A stretch of 64,000 bases of DNA from Pseudoxanthomonas dokdonensis. GTDB lineage: Bacteria > Pseudomonadota > Gammaproteobacteria > Xanthomonadales > Xanthomonadaceae. This document shows, piece by piece, positions 1 to 8,102 of the stretch. The notes beneath the pieces are model-generated. The model was not told the DNA's origin and ran no database searches. It saw nothing but the letters and a program-made list of their open reading frames with translations. The stretch spans positions 1-64,000 of the forward strand of contig NZ_LDJL01000004.1 in the NCBI RefSeq assembly GCF_001431405.1, in the 5' to 3' direction. Numbering within the stretch: position 1 is the stretch's first letter; each line of letters begins with the position of its first letter. The position numbers were made by a program, and so were the translations under genes.

Positions 1-6
1 GGAAAA

Positions 7-117
7 GGTGGCGGCCCCGCCAACTTGCCTCGGCGCCCGCGTCAGTCAATACCGTTGCTGCCTTCCGGCCCTGGCGGAGTTTTCAACCTAGCGTCGCGAG
101 GGGCCGACGGGGCCACC
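7..117 (-). ncRNA. ffs: 4.5S RNA of the signal recognition particle
   Basis: RNA scaffold of the signal recognition particle; with Ffh it targets nascent membrane proteins to FtsY and SecYEG. Read on the minus strand, the conserved domain IV core with the GGCCGGAAGGCAGCAACGG signature lies near 53-75. The two ends pair with each other (GGTGGCCCCG at the right end against CGGGGCCGCCACC at the left), giving the usual single long hairpin of about 110 nt. Exact 5' and 3' ends are estimated from this terminal pairing. The secondary structure was judged by eye. Confidence 0.93.
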
Positions 118-126
118 ATAGACACA

Positions 127-149
127 GGCCGCGCAAGGCGCGGCCTTTT
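127..149 (+). terminator. Terminator-like hairpin upstream of ffs
   Basis: A perfect 8-bp stem (GGCCGCGC / GCGCGGCC) with loop AAG is followed by TTTT on the plus strand. It sits just upstream of the 5' end of the minus-strand 4.5S RNA gene, so it would stop plus-strand transcription leaving the ffs locus. It might instead be part of the ffs promoter region. Confidence 0.5.
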
Positions 150-279
150 GATTCCGGCGAAGCGGTGCGGACAAAGCCGAACCCATCGCAGGGGCGCTAT
201 TGTCGGTCACGCCGAGGATTCCGGCAAGCGCGTTCATTGATGATGTGCGGTCGATGACTCTGGCAGTCCTGCCGTCTTG

Positions 280-333
280 TTCTCTCGAGGTCCATCCCTC
301 TCCGCCAGATACGCAAAAGCCCGCTTGCGCGGG
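280..333. repeat. Direct repeat copy A of the tRNA-Ser 3' flank
   Basis: These 54 bases are identical to 457-510, with the start points 177 bp apart. The block contains the sequence that forms the terminator behind tRNA-Ser on the minus strand. In this distal copy the hairpin at 312-334 is imperfect and no tRNA is attached. It looks like a duplication of the tRNA flank whose tRNA part is missing or was never copied. Confidence 0.8.
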
Positions 334-456
334 GTTGCGTGTTTCAGAATTGGCTTCAGCGCCGGCGGGGATTCACTCGGGCCATCCGTGGCCCTCGCCC
401 TGCGGGCAGCCTGCGGCTGTGCAGAACGGCAATCCTGCCGTTCTGTCGAACCGGGG
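334..456. other. Gene-free spacer between the duplicated blocks
   Basis: No credible gene. The open frames here overlap one another and have no family resemblance or start signal. Near 431-445 a short stretch (GCAATCCTGCCGTTCTGT) resembles GCAGTCCTGCCGTCTTGT at 264-281, so the duplication that made copies A and B may extend leftward with divergence. The stretch 150-279 is likewise without a recognisable feature. Confidence 0.5.
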
Positions 457-510
457 TTCTCTCGAGGTCCATCCCTCTCCGCCAGATACGCAAAAGCCCG
501 CTTGCGCGGG
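457..510. repeat. Direct repeat copy B of the tRNA-Ser 3' flank
   Basis: Identical over 54 bases to 280-333. This copy abuts the tRNA gene. Its part at 475-491 is the inverted complement of 516-532, which includes the tRNA 3' end, so the terminator hairpin is embedded in a longer palindrome that also pairs with the acceptor end of the tRNA. Confidence 0.8.
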
Positions 511-512
511 CT
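490..512 (-). terminator. Rho-independent terminator of tRNA-Ser
   Basis: On the minus strand AGCCCGC / GCGGGCT form a 7-bp stem with loop GCAA, followed by TTTT. It begins about 10 nt beyond the encoded CCA of tRNA-Ser. The flanking inverted sequences 475-491 and 516-532 could lengthen the stem by a further 17 bp. Confidence 0.8.
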
Positions 513-522
513 CATGCGTATC

Positions 523-615
523 TGGCGGAGAGAGGGGGATTCGAACCCCCGAAGCGCGGTTTAGACGCTTACACACTTTCCAGGCGTGCTCCTTCAACCA
601 CTCGGACACCTCTCC
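523..615 (-). tRNA. tRNA-Ser(GGA)
   Basis: Read on the minus strand this is a 93-nt class II tRNA with a long variable arm. The acceptor stem GGAGAGG pairs with CCTCTCC, the T loop GTTCGAATC is present, the anticodon GGA (reading serine UCC/UCU codons) sits in the loop CTGGAAA, and the 3' CCA is encoded. The terminator follows directly. The opposite-strand dnaX lies beyond a 180-bp spacer. Confidence 0.95.
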
Positions 616-797
616 GTGACCTGGACCGGCGCGGAGCCGGTGCGGGGCCGCAGATTCTAGCGGTCGCGGGCGCTGAATGCGAGTGTTTTGTGTGAACGCG
701 CCGCCAGCGCCGGTCCGCGGGCAGGGCCGTCCGGGACGGTTGGATGATGACGGCTGCGGCATGCGGGGGACTTGACCAGCCGTGGCACAATGTCGGC

Positions 798-2657
798 ATG
801 TCCTATCTCGTCCTTGCCCGTAAGTGGCGCCCCCGGCGGTTTTCCGAGCTGGTGGGGCAGGAGCACGTGGTCCGTGCGCTCAGCAATGCGCTGGATACCG
901 GTCGCGTGCACCATGCGTTCCTGTTCACCGGCACCCGCGGGGTCGGCAAGACCACCATCGCCCGCATCTTTGCCAAGTCGCTCAACTGCGAGCAGGGCAC
1001 CAGCGCCGACCCGTGCGGGCAGTGCGCGGCCTGCCTGGACATTGATGCCGGCCGCTATATCGACCTGCTGGAAATCGACGCCGCCTCCAATACCGGTGTC
1101 GACGATGTGCGCGAAGTCATCGAGAACGCCCAGTACATGCCATCGCGTGGCAAGTTCAAGGTCTATCTGATCGACGAAGTGCACATGCTGTCGAAGGCGG
1201 CGTTCAATGCGCTGCTGAAGACCCTGGAAGAGCCGCCGGAGCACGTCAAGTTCCTGTTGGCGACCACCGACCCGCAGAAACTGCCGGTCACCGTGTTGTC
1301 GCGCTGCCTGCAGTTCAACCTCAAGCGCCTGGATGAAGACCAGATTGCCGGCCAGGTCGGCAAGATCCTGCAGGCCGAACAGATCGAAACCGAACCCGGC
1401 GCGATCCGGATGATCGCCAAGGCCGCCGACGGCAGCCTGCGTGATGGCCTGTCGCTGCTCGACCAGGCCATCGCCTACGCTGGCGGCGCGCTCAAGGATG
1501 ACGGCGTGCGCAACATGCTTGGCACGGTTGACCGCGCCCAGGTCGCGGCCATGCTGGCGGCGCTGGCTGACGGCGATGGCGATCGTCTGCTGCAGGTAGT
1601 CAGCGGGCTGGCCGAATTCTCGCCGGACTGGAGCGGGGTGCTGGATGCGCTGGCCGAAGCGCTGCACCGGATCCAGGTCCGCCAGCTGGTGCCCAGCGCC
1701 GCGATCGACAGTGATGCCTTGGATACCCAGCCGTTTGCCGACCAGCTGCGCCCGGAAGTGGTGCAGCTGTGGTATCAGATGGCGATCAACGGTCGCCGCG
1801 ATCTGCATCTGGCGCCGAGCCCGCGCGCCGGCTTCGAAATGAGCCTATTGCGGATGCTGGCATTCCGGCCGGCGAGCGCCGATGAGGCGCCGGCGGCTGG
1901 TAGTGCCGGTAGTTGCTCCAGCCGCCAGACCGGTCAAGGCAAGCCGTCCACGGCAAATGCCGCGACCACCCCCGCGGAAGCCAGTGCGGGACGGGATGCA
2001 AGCGCAACTGGCGCTGCCGCGGTGGCTGCACCGATGGCACCGTCAACTGCCACTGAGGCTGATGCCGTCATCTCCACGCCAGCGCCGAGCCCTGCTGACA
2101 CCCGACTCGCCAACGCTGATCCCGCGACTGACAGCGCGCCGCCCTGGGACGAGCCGGAGCCGCCGGTCGTCCGCGCCACGCCACCAGCTCAGGTAACCGT
2201 AGCCGCGCCGGCACCGGCCAGGCCGCTGACGCCGATACAACGGGAGGCAACGTCATCCGATATCGGCATCACCAACGCCGACGTCTGGCTGCATTTCGCC
2301 AGCCATAGCGACATCAAGGGTGCGACCCGGCAACTGATCGAGAATGCCGCGTTCTGCGCCTACGCCGACGGCACCCTGACCCTGACCCTGGACCCGGGCT
2401 TCGACTACCTGCGCTCGGATCGCTCGATTGCCGAACTCGGCAAGGCCATCGCCGACCGTTATGGCAGCGCGCCGCGGATTGTTTTCCAGGCCGCCGCCCC
2501 CAGCTCTGAGACGTTGCAGCAGCGCAATCATCGCCAGCGCAACGAACAGCAGAGCGCCGCCGAGCAGGCGTTCATGCAGCATCCCGATGTACAGCGGTTG
2601 ATCGAACAACACGGCGCGACCGTGGTGCCCGATTCCATCCGACCTTTCGAAGACTAG
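798..2657 (+). CDS. dnaX: DNA polymerase III subunit tau/gamma
   Basis: Clamp-loader ATPase of the replicative polymerase; loads the beta clamp and tethers polymerase cores. The 619-residue product has Walker A GTRGVGKTT at 44-52, the zinc-binding cysteines C64, C73, C76 and C79, and Walker B DEVH at 126-129. A proline/alanine-rich linker (about 370-490) and the tau-specific C-terminal domain follow. The start at 798 (MSYLVLARKWRP) matches the family; a longer frame from 744 has no support. No A-AAA-AAG slippery sequence was seen, so a separate gamma form is not predicted from the sequence. First gene of dnaX-ybaB-recR. Confidence 0.96.
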   Translation: MSYLVLARKWRPRRFSELVGQEHVVRALSNALDTGRVHHAFLFTGTRGVGKTTIARIFAKSLNCEQGTSADPCGQCAACLDIDAGRYIDLLEIDAASNTGVDDVREVIENAQYMPSRGKFKVYLIDEVHMLSKAAFNALLKTLEEPPEHVKFLLATTDPQKLPVTVLSRCLQFNLKRLDEDQIAGQVGKILQAEQIETEPGAIRMIAKAADGSLRDGLSLLDQAIAYAGGALKDDGVRNMLGTVDRAQVAAMLAALADGDGDRLLQVVSGLAEFSPDWSGVLDALAEALHRIQVRQLVPSAAIDSDALDTQPFADQLRPEVVQLWYQMAINGRRDLHLAPSPRAGFEMSLLRMLAFRPASADEAPAAGSAGSCSSRQTGQGKPSTANAATTPAEASAGRDASATGAAAVAAPMAPSTATEADAVISTPAPSPADTRLANADPATDSAPPWDEPEPPVVRATPPAQVTVAAPAPARPLTPIQREATSSDIGITNADVWLHFASHSDIKGATRQLIENAAFCAYADGTLTLTLDPGFDYLRSDRSIAELGKAIADRYGSAPRIVFQAAAPSSETLQQRNHRQRNEQQSAAEQAFMQHPDVQRLIEQHGATVVPDSIRPFED

Positions 2658-2676
2658 ACAACACGAGTAACCGAAC

Positions 2677-2997
2677 ATGCGTGGAAATATCGCCCAACTC
2701 ATGCAACAGGCGCAGAAGATGCAGGAAAACCTGCAGAAGGCGCAGGCTGAACTGGCCCAGCTCGAAGTCACCGGCAGCGCCGGTGGCGGCATGGTCAGCG
2801 TGACCCTGACCGGCAACAAGGAATGCCGCAAGGTGCGCATCGATCCTTCGATCCTGTCGGATCAGGAAATGGCTGAGGATCTGATTGCCGCTGCCTTCAA
2901 CGACGCTTCCAACAAGGTCGATGCCGAGTCGAAGGAGCGGATGGGTTCGGCCACCGCCGGCATGCCGATGCCGCCCGGCATGAAGCTGCCGTTCTGA
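2677..2997 (+). CDS. ybaB: YbaB/EbfC nucleoid-associated protein
   Basis: Small DNA-binding protein of the YbaB/EbfC family, 106 residues, a normal length. The N-terminal helix [20 protein letters not shown] and the segment [17 protein letters not shown] are typical, as is the methionine/proline-rich C terminus. The family forms dimers that coat DNA; its position between dnaX and recR is conserved across many bacteria and suggests a role linked to replication or repair. It starts 19 nt after dnaX and is followed by recR after 40 nt, consistent with one operon. Confidence 0.93.
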   Translation: MRGNIAQLMQQAQKMQENLQKAQAELAQLEVTGSAGGGMVSVTLTGNKECRKVRIDPSILSDQEMAEDLIAAAFNDASNKVDAESKERMGSATAGMPMPPGMKLPF

Positions 2998-3037
2998 TCA
3001 CGCTTTCGTGCACGCAAGACGCCGGTGACCCGCGCGG

Positions 3038-3631
3038 ATGAGCGTTTCGCTGCTTGAACAATTGATTGAAGCCCTGCGGGTGCTGCCAGGCGTCGGCCAG
3101 AAGTCGGCGCAGCGGATGGCCTACCACCTGCTGGAGCGCGAGCGCAGCGGTGGCAAGCGGCTGGGCCAGGCCCTGGCCGAGGCGATGGAAGGCATTGGCC
3201 ATTGCGGGCAATGCCGCGATTTCACCGAAGGCGAAATCTGCGCGACCTGCGCCAGTGGCAGCCGCGACCGGCAGCTGTTGTGCGCGGTGGAATCGCCGGC
3301 GGATCGGTTGGCGATAGAACAGGCTACCGGCTATCGCGGGGTGTACTTCGTGTTGCAGGGGCGGTTGTCGCCGCTGGATGGCATTGGTCCGCACGAGCTT
3401 GGCCTGGACCAGCTGGGGCAACGCCTTGCACAGGGCGAAGTCAGCGAACTGATCATCGCCACCAACCCCACCGTTGAAGGCGAGGCCACCGCGCATTACC
3501 TGGCCCAGCTGGCGCGCCAGCATGGCGTGCGTCCCAGCCGGCTGGCCCATGGCGTTCCATTGGGCGGTGAGCTGGAATACGTCGATCGCGGCACCCTGTC
3601 GCACGCCTTCGGCTCGCGTCTGGACATGTAG
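3038..3631 (+). CDS. recR: Recombination mediator protein RecR
   Basis: Works with RecF and RecO to load RecA on gapped DNA. The 197-residue protein has the N-terminal helix-hairpin-helix ([17 protein letters not shown], about 16-32), a four-cysteine zinc finger (C56, C59, C68, C71) and a TOPRIM domain beginning around residue 80 ([11 protein letters not shown]), followed by the conserved [13 protein letters not shown] segment. Length and start match the family. Its stop codon is immediately followed by the next gene's ATG. Its partner recO is also in this window (33507). Confidence 0.95.
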   Translation: MSVSLLEQLIEALRVLPGVGQKSAQRMAYHLLERERSGGKRLGQALAEAMEGIGHCGQCRDFTEGEICATCASGSRDRQLLCAVESPADRLAIEQATGYRGVYFVLQGRLSPLDGIGPHELGLDQLGQRLAQGEVSELIIATNPTVEGEATAHYLAQLARQHGVRPSRLAHGVPLGGELEYVDRGTLSHAFGSRLDM

Positions 3632-4186
3632 ATGCGGATCCTGCGCGGATTGCTGTGGATCGCGATCCTGGCCGCGCTGCTGCTGTGGCTGATGAGCGCA
3701 GTGCCGGCATTGCAGCGGCCCGGCCTGCTGTGGGAACTGTGGCGCTCGGCGCCCCCGCAAACCGTGCTGGTGCCGGTCGACAACGTGCGCGCACAGGATA
3801 TCGCCGATACCTGGGGCGGCGCGCGCAGTGGCGGGCGAGGTCATCAAGGGGTCGATATCTTTGCGCCACGCGGCACACCGGTGCGCTCGGTCGGCCCGGG
3901 CATCGTGCTGCAGGTCGGCCACAACACCCTCGGCGGCAACGTGGTGTGGGTGCTCGGCCGTGGCCGCCAGCGGCATTACTATGCGCATCTGGACAGTTTT
4001 GGTCCGGTCAGCCGTGGCGATCTGATCGAGAGTGGGCAACTGCTCGGCCATGTCGGTGATTCCGGCAATGCCAAGGGCACGCCGACCCACCTGCATTACG
4101 GTATCTATGTGCCTGGCCAGGGTGCGATCAATCCATGGCCGATGCTGCGCGACCTTCCTGAACCATCCAGCGAGACAAAGCGATGA
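3632..4186 (+). CDS. M23 family metallopeptidase (LytM-type)
   Basis: Likely zinc endopeptidase, or endopeptidase-derived protein, acting on peptidoglycan cross-links. The 184-residue protein has an N-terminal membrane segment (about 7-25) and one LytM domain. The zinc ligands are visible as HQGVD (H71, D75) and HLH (H153, H155), so it may be catalytically active. It is a minimal enzyme without LysM or coiled-coil regions. It begins directly after the recR stop and overlaps the HIT gene by ATGA, so it is translated as part of the dnaX operon; a functional link to recombination is not implied. Confidence 0.9.
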   Translation: MRILRGLLWIAILAALLLWLMSAVPALQRPGLLWELWRSAPPQTVLVPVDNVRAQDIADTWGGARSGGRGHQGVDIFAPRGTPVRSVGPGIVLQVGHNTLGGNVVWVLGRGRQRHYYAHLDSFGPVSRGDLIESGQLLGHVGDSGNAKGTPTHLHYGIYVPGQGAINPWPMLRDLPEPSSETKR

Positions 4187-4542
4187 CTGAAAACGACACC
4201 CTGTTCGGCAAGATCATCCGCCGCGAGATCCCGGCGACCATCGTCTACGAGGACGAGCACGTGCTCGGCTTCAAGGACATCGCCCCGCAGGCGCCGGTGC
4301 ATATCCTCTTCATACCCAAGCAGGTGCTGATCCCGACGCTGGATGACCTGCAGCCCGAACACGCCGAACTGGTCGGGCGGCTGGTGCTGGCCGCCGCCCA
4401 CTATGCCCGCGAGCAGGGGTTTGCCGAAGACGGCTACCGGGTGGTGATGAACTGCCGCGAACACGCCGGCCAGACGGTCTTCCATATCCACCTGCACCTG
4501 TTGGCCGGTACCCAGCTCGGGCGCTTCGGTGCGCCGGTCTGA
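4183..4542 (+). CDS. Histidine triad (HIT/HINT) nucleotide-binding protein
   Basis: Member of the HINT branch of the HIT superfamily, purine nucleoside phosphoramidase-type hydrolases. The 119-residue protein has the triad H101-I-H103-L-H105 near the C terminus and the family N terminus DTLFGKIIRREIPA. Cytosolic. Its ATG overlaps the upstream stop codon (ATGA), and a strong bidirectional terminator follows 28 nt after its stop, so it is the last gene of the operon. The physiological substrate cannot be told from the sequence. Confidence 0.94.
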   Translation: MTENDTLFGKIIRREIPATIVYEDEHVLGFKDIAPQAPVHILFIPKQVLIPTLDDLQPEHAELVGRLVLAAAHYAREQGFAEDGYRVVMNCREHAGQTVFHIHLHLLAGTQLGRFGAPV

Positions 4543-4570
4543 GCGCCGGTCGCCAATCAGCGTGCAACAG

Positions 4571-4598
4571 AAAACGCCGCCCATGAGGGCGGCGTTTT
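4571..4598. terminator. Bidirectional rho-independent terminator
   Basis: A 12-bp perfect stem (AAAACGCCGCCC / GGGCGGCGTTTT) with loop ATGA has A and T tracts on both sides. It separates the convergent dnaX-HIT operon (plus) and moxR-slp operon (minus) and can end both. Confidence 0.9.
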
Positions 4599-4634
4599 CA
4601 TTCGATGATGGAGATCGAAGGTGGTGGTGGTGGC

Positions 4635-5171
4635 TTACCACCAACCGCCGCGGTAACCCCAGCCCCAGCCCGGGCCCCAGTACGGGCCTGGACCCCAGAA
4701 CGGGTCATAGAACGGCGAGGCGATGACGTCCACTTCGCGCACTTCCGGCCACAGGTAGACGACATTGGCGGCCAGTCGCGGCAGTTTGTAGTCGTACTCA
4801 CCGATGCGGGTGCTCTCGTAACCGTCGATGGTGCCGGCGAAGGTCACCTCGCGGCCGGGTGCGAATACCGCCGGGTCGTAGAAACCATCACGGCAGGCGA
4901 CGAAGCGGCCGTCATCGGCATCCGGCGAGGAACTGAGCGGGCGGCCAGTGCTGCCGAGCGGGCGCGACACCAGCTGGAAGCAGGTCTGCTGCGGGCCGGG
5001 CGTGGTCTGGATGATCCGGCCACCCCAGCGGACCTGGGAGCCGACCTGGGCGCCGACGACCGCTTCGCGCGCGGTGATCGGAGCAAACGTGCCTTGCAGC
5101 GGCTGCGGCGCGCTGGCACACGCACCCAGCAGCGCAGCGGAGGCGGCGAGCATCAAAAAGCGAAACTTCAT
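4635..5171 (-). CDS. slp: Slp-family outer membrane lipoprotein
   Basis: Predicted outer membrane lipoprotein of the Slp (starvation-inducible) family. The 178-residue product has a signal peptide with lipobox LLGAC (C18), a central beta-rich Slp domain (QVRWGGRIIQT, ..., GREVTFAGTIDG) and a C-terminal tail rich in Gly, Trp, Tyr and Pro (about 155-178). The start at 5171 overlaps the tgpA stop (ATGA), so it is translationally coupled to tgpA. The role of Slp proteins is not well defined beyond envelope stability and starvation. Its place at the end of a moxR-DUF58-transglutaminase operon is unusual. Confidence 0.88.
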   Translation of the reverse strand: MKFRFLMLAASAALLGACASAPQPLQGTFAPITAREAVVGAQVGSQVRWGGRIIQTTPGPQQTCFQLVSRPLGSTGRPLSSSPDADDGRFVACRDGFYDPAVFAPGREVTFAGTIDGYESTRIGEYDYKLPRLAANVVYLWPEVREVDVIASPFYDPFWGPGPYWGPGWGWGYRGGWW

Positions 5172-7138
5172 GACTGTTCTCCATGGTTCCGGGGGCGATG
5201 GCGGTGCAGATCCGCGATCAACGCGGACCGATCCCCCACCTCGGCAGCGTAGCGGAGTTCGCTGAAACGCTGGCTGAGTAATGCTACTAACTTTGCCTCT
5301 GCTGGCCGCGCTTTGCCGATCCGTTCGGCCCATGCCAATGCAGGTTCGTGGGGCTCGCGGGCCAGGCCCAGGCGGGCGTAGCGCGCATTCATCCGGTGCC
5401 AGGCACGCAGCAACGGGTCGCGTTCACGCTCGCCGCGGGCCAGCCAAAAGGCCATGCCGCCCAGCGCTGCCAGCGCCAGCACGGCGAACAGCAGCGCCAG
5501 CGAGCGTCCATGCAACCGTGGAAGGCCCAGGCCGGTCAACATGCGTTGCTGGCGGCTGGCATCGAACCCCAGTACCAGGTCGTTCCAGCCTCGGCGCAGC
5601 CAGTCGCCGACATCCCCCATCCGCGGGATCCCGCCGAGGCCACCGGCGGCGACATCGGCGCGATCGTCGAGCGTGTCGTAAATCCGTTCCGGCGCGACCG
5701 CGGCGGTAGGGTCCACGCGGACCCAGCCGCGTTGCGGCAACCAGACTTCGGCCCAGGCGTGGGCATCCTGCTGGCGCACGATCCAGTAGTCACCAAATGG
5801 ATTGCGGTAGCCGCCGGCGTAACCGGTGACCACCCGCGCCGGAATACCGGCAGCACGCATCAGCACCACGAACGCCGAGCTGAAATGTTCGCAGTAGCCC
5901 TGCTTCTGGTCGAACAGGAATTCATCCACTGCATGCCGTCCCGGCAGTGGCGTGGTCAGGGTGTAGGCAAACGAGCCGGTAATCATCTCGAGCGCGCGTT
6001 TGACGATCGCGTCGTCGTCGTCGCCGAGTTCGGCGCGCCATTGGCGGGCCAGGGCATGGGTGCGCGGGTTGAAACCGTCGGGCAATGCCAGTGCGCGACG
6101 GCGCCAGCTGGGCGGCAGCTCCGGTTCGAACGTGCGCGGTGGCGACGACTGCATGCGCCAACGGGTCAGCGAGGTCAGCGGCTGCGCGGCATACAGACCG
6201 TGGTCACGGCCCAGGGTGCTGCCTGCTGGCGCGGCGTCGGGTAGATCCAGGGCGACCAGTTGCCGGCGCTCGGTGGGTTCCATCTCGATCTGGTAGTCCC
6301 AGTGCACGCTTCCGGGCGATGTGGCCGCCGCGGGCAATGCCTGGGTCCAACGTGGCCGGGTCCAGCTGCGGCCATCGAAATCCCACAGTACCGGTCCACG
6401 CCAGTAACGCTGCGCAGGAGCGGGCACGGCGCCGAAGAACTGCACGCGCAACGCCGGGCTGTCATCGGACATCAGGTCAAGCCAACCACCCGGCGACATT
6501 TCATCGGACAGGCCAAGACGCGCCAATGCGCGTTCGGGCACGCCCCAAAGCGGGCTGGCAAAGCGCGGGAAAAACCAGAATGCGGACAGCATCAGCGGCA
6601 GCCCGATCAGCACCAGCCTGCCGATGGCGAGCAGGCGCTGGCGCATCGACAGGTTGGTCAACTGTGGCTTGTTTGCGGCGTCGGCTTCGTTGTCGGCCAG
6701 CTGCGCCAGTGTCAGCAGGCCGGCCACGGTGCCGAGCAGGCCCAACGCCATGCTCAGCGGACCTTGATCCAGCAGGAACGCAGCGAAGGGTGCGAACAGG
6801 CTGAAGCCGACCAGGCTGCGCGCATCACGCAGGGAATGGGTTTCGGCTGGTTTGATCGCCAACATGGCCGCCAGCAAAGCGCAGCCGGTGTCGCGGCCGA
6901 AGTGCCGGCCCATCAGCATGAACACCGCCGCCAGCATCGCCAGCGCCAGCAGCACTCGCAGCAGGGCGGGCATGCGCTGTCGCCATGACAGCATCATCAC
7001 CAGCAGCGTTGCGATGCCGATGCCCATCGCCAGCAGCGGTGGCAGCTGCAACAACAGGCACAGCAGGCACAACGCATTGGTGAGCATTGCCCACAAGCGG
7101 CTGCGCGCGGACAGCGTAGGCGGCGAAGATTCAGCCAT
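5168..7138 (-). CDS. tgpA: TgpA-type membrane transglutaminase-like protein
   Basis: Membrane protein with a periplasmic papain-like transglutaminase domain, like TgpA of Pseudomonas aeruginosa. The 656 residues comprise about seven hydrophobic segments before residue 195, a periplasmic region with catalytic Cys416 (GYCEHF), His460 (DAHAW) and Asp476 (RVDPTAA), and a further membrane helix near 560-580 with a cytoplasmic tail. All three catalytic residues are present. It overlaps DUF58 by 8 bp upstream and slp by 4 bp downstream. Families of this kind occur with MoxR and DUF58 proteins; the true substrate is unknown. Confidence 0.92.
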   Translation of the reverse strand: MAESSPPTLSARSRLWAMLTNALCLLCLLLQLPPLLAMGIGIATLLVMMLSWRQRMPALLRVLLALAMLAAVFMLMGRHFGRDTGCALLAAMLAIKPAETHSLRDARSLVGFSLFAPFAAFLLDQGPLSMALGLLGTVAGLLTLAQLADNEADAANKPQLTNLSMRQRLLAIGRLVLIGLPLMLSAFWFFPRFASPLWGVPERALARLGLSDEMSPGGWLDLMSDDSPALRVQFFGAVPAPAQRYWRGPVLWDFDGRSWTRPRWTQALPAAATSPGSVHWDYQIEMEPTERRQLVALDLPDAAPAGSTLGRDHGLYAAQPLTSLTRWRMQSSPPRTFEPELPPSWRRRALALPDGFNPRTHALARQWRAELGDDDDAIVKRALEMITGSFAYTLTTPLPGRHAVDEFLFDQKQGYCEHFSSAFVVLMRAAGIPARVVTGYAGGYRNPFGDYWIVRQQDAHAWAEVWLPQRGWVRVDPTAAVAPERIYDTLDDRADVAAGGLGGIPRMGDVGDWLRRGWNDLVLGFDASRQQRMLTGLGLPRLHGRSLALLFAVLALAALGGMAFWLARGERERDPLLRAWHRMNARYARLGLAREPHEPALAWAERIGKARPAEAKLVALLSQRFSELRYAAEVGDRSALIADLHRHRPRNHGEQS

Positions 7139-8102
7139 CGGCGTGCGGCATCAGGGCGAGGGCGCGCAGGCAGGCGTGCCGGTGCGCATCACCCTGGCCG
7201 GCCTGCATCGGCGGATGGCCCGGCAGGCTGAGGCGATAGCGATGGCCCTGGCGTTCGGCCAGGTCCACCCACCAGGCCAACCGCTGGATGCGTGCCTCGC
7301 CGGCCAGGCCGCGGGTGTCGGCCCAGCCCAGCTCCAGATCCTTGCTGGATGACTGTTCGTATTCGCGCACCATCAGCTGGTCACGCCGGGCCGATGGTTT
7401 CCAGGCGATGGCACGGCGCGCATCGCCGGCGCGGTAGGCACGCAACTGGTGGACGTCGTCGCCGGCCGGATGCCGGCGTGCGCGGACGCCGTCACCGTGG
7501 GCCTGTGGCAACGGTGGCCCGTGGGTTTCCGGCGCCGGGTACACCAGCGCCGGCAGGTCCGGCCAGATCCACGCCCATGCCAGCGCCAGCCCCAACGGCT
7601 GGGTGGTGGCGATGCGGATGCGGTCCAGATCCAGCCAGCCGCGATGATGGGTGGGCACTACCAGCGCGGCCACCGCCGGCTCCTGCGCATCGATGTTGGC
7701 ACTGCCGCGTGCGTCCAGGCAGATCAATTGCAGACCGCGGCGCGGGCGCTGATCGCGGTGCGACAGCGCCAGTTGCAGGTGCAGTGGTTTGCCGGCAGCG
7801 ACCGGGTCGGCGGATATGGCTTCGATACGCAGGCCCGATAGCTGCAGATGGGCGCTTATCAGGCTGGCCAGGCCGGTCGCGGCCAGCAACAGCGCCAGCA
7901 GCAATGCCGGGTTGTTGTTGTAGTTCAAGGCCCCCAACGCCATGGTGAAGACCAGCACGCCGTAGAACAGGCCAAAGCGGGTCGGCAACACGTAGATCCG
8001 CTTGCGATCCAGTATCGCCGGCAGCGCTTCCGGGTGTCGCGGCCTGGCCAGCAGCGACAACCGGCGTTGCCATGGCTGAAACACTTCGGCCAGCGCTTTC
8101 AA
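7131..8102 (-). CDS. DUF58 domain-containing membrane protein
   Basis: Protein of the DUF58 family that accompanies MoxR ATPases and often transglutaminase proteins. The 323 residues have two hydrophobic segments (about 42-85) and, toward the C terminus, the DUF58 core with RAIAWKPSARRDQLMVREYE and the following acidic segment. The start codon is TTG at 8102, overlapping the moxR stop (TTGA), which supports it over later starts. The family is thought to have a von Willebrand-like fold and to be acted on by the MoxR chaperone; the function here is inferred from context only. Confidence 0.88.
   Translation of the reverse strand: MKALAEVFQPWQRRLSLLARPRHPEALPAILDRKRIYVLPTRFGLFYGVLVFTMALGALNYNNNPALLLALLLAATGLASLISAHLQLSGLRIEAISADPVAAGKPLHLQLALSHRDQRPRRGLQLICLDARGSANIDAQEPAVAALVVPTHHRGWLDLDRIRIATTQPLGLALAWAWIWPDLPALVYPAPETHGPPLPQAHGDGVRARRHPAGDDVHQLRAYRAGDARRAIAWKPSARRDQLMVREYEQSSSKDLELGWADTRGLAGEARIQRLAWWVDLAERQGHRYRLSLPGHPPMQAGQGDAHRHACLRALALMPHADG

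Noticed and set aside
200..762. Several overlapping open frames between the 4.5S RNA and dnaX
   Set aside because: They run through the tRNA gene and the duplicated terminator block in several frames at once, with no consistent coding signal.
784..799. Sigma-54-like TGGCAC-N5-CGGCA before dnaX
   Set aside because: The GG and GC spacing fits, but the -12 half is poor and the element overlaps the start codon, so transcription would begin inside the gene. Most likely chance.
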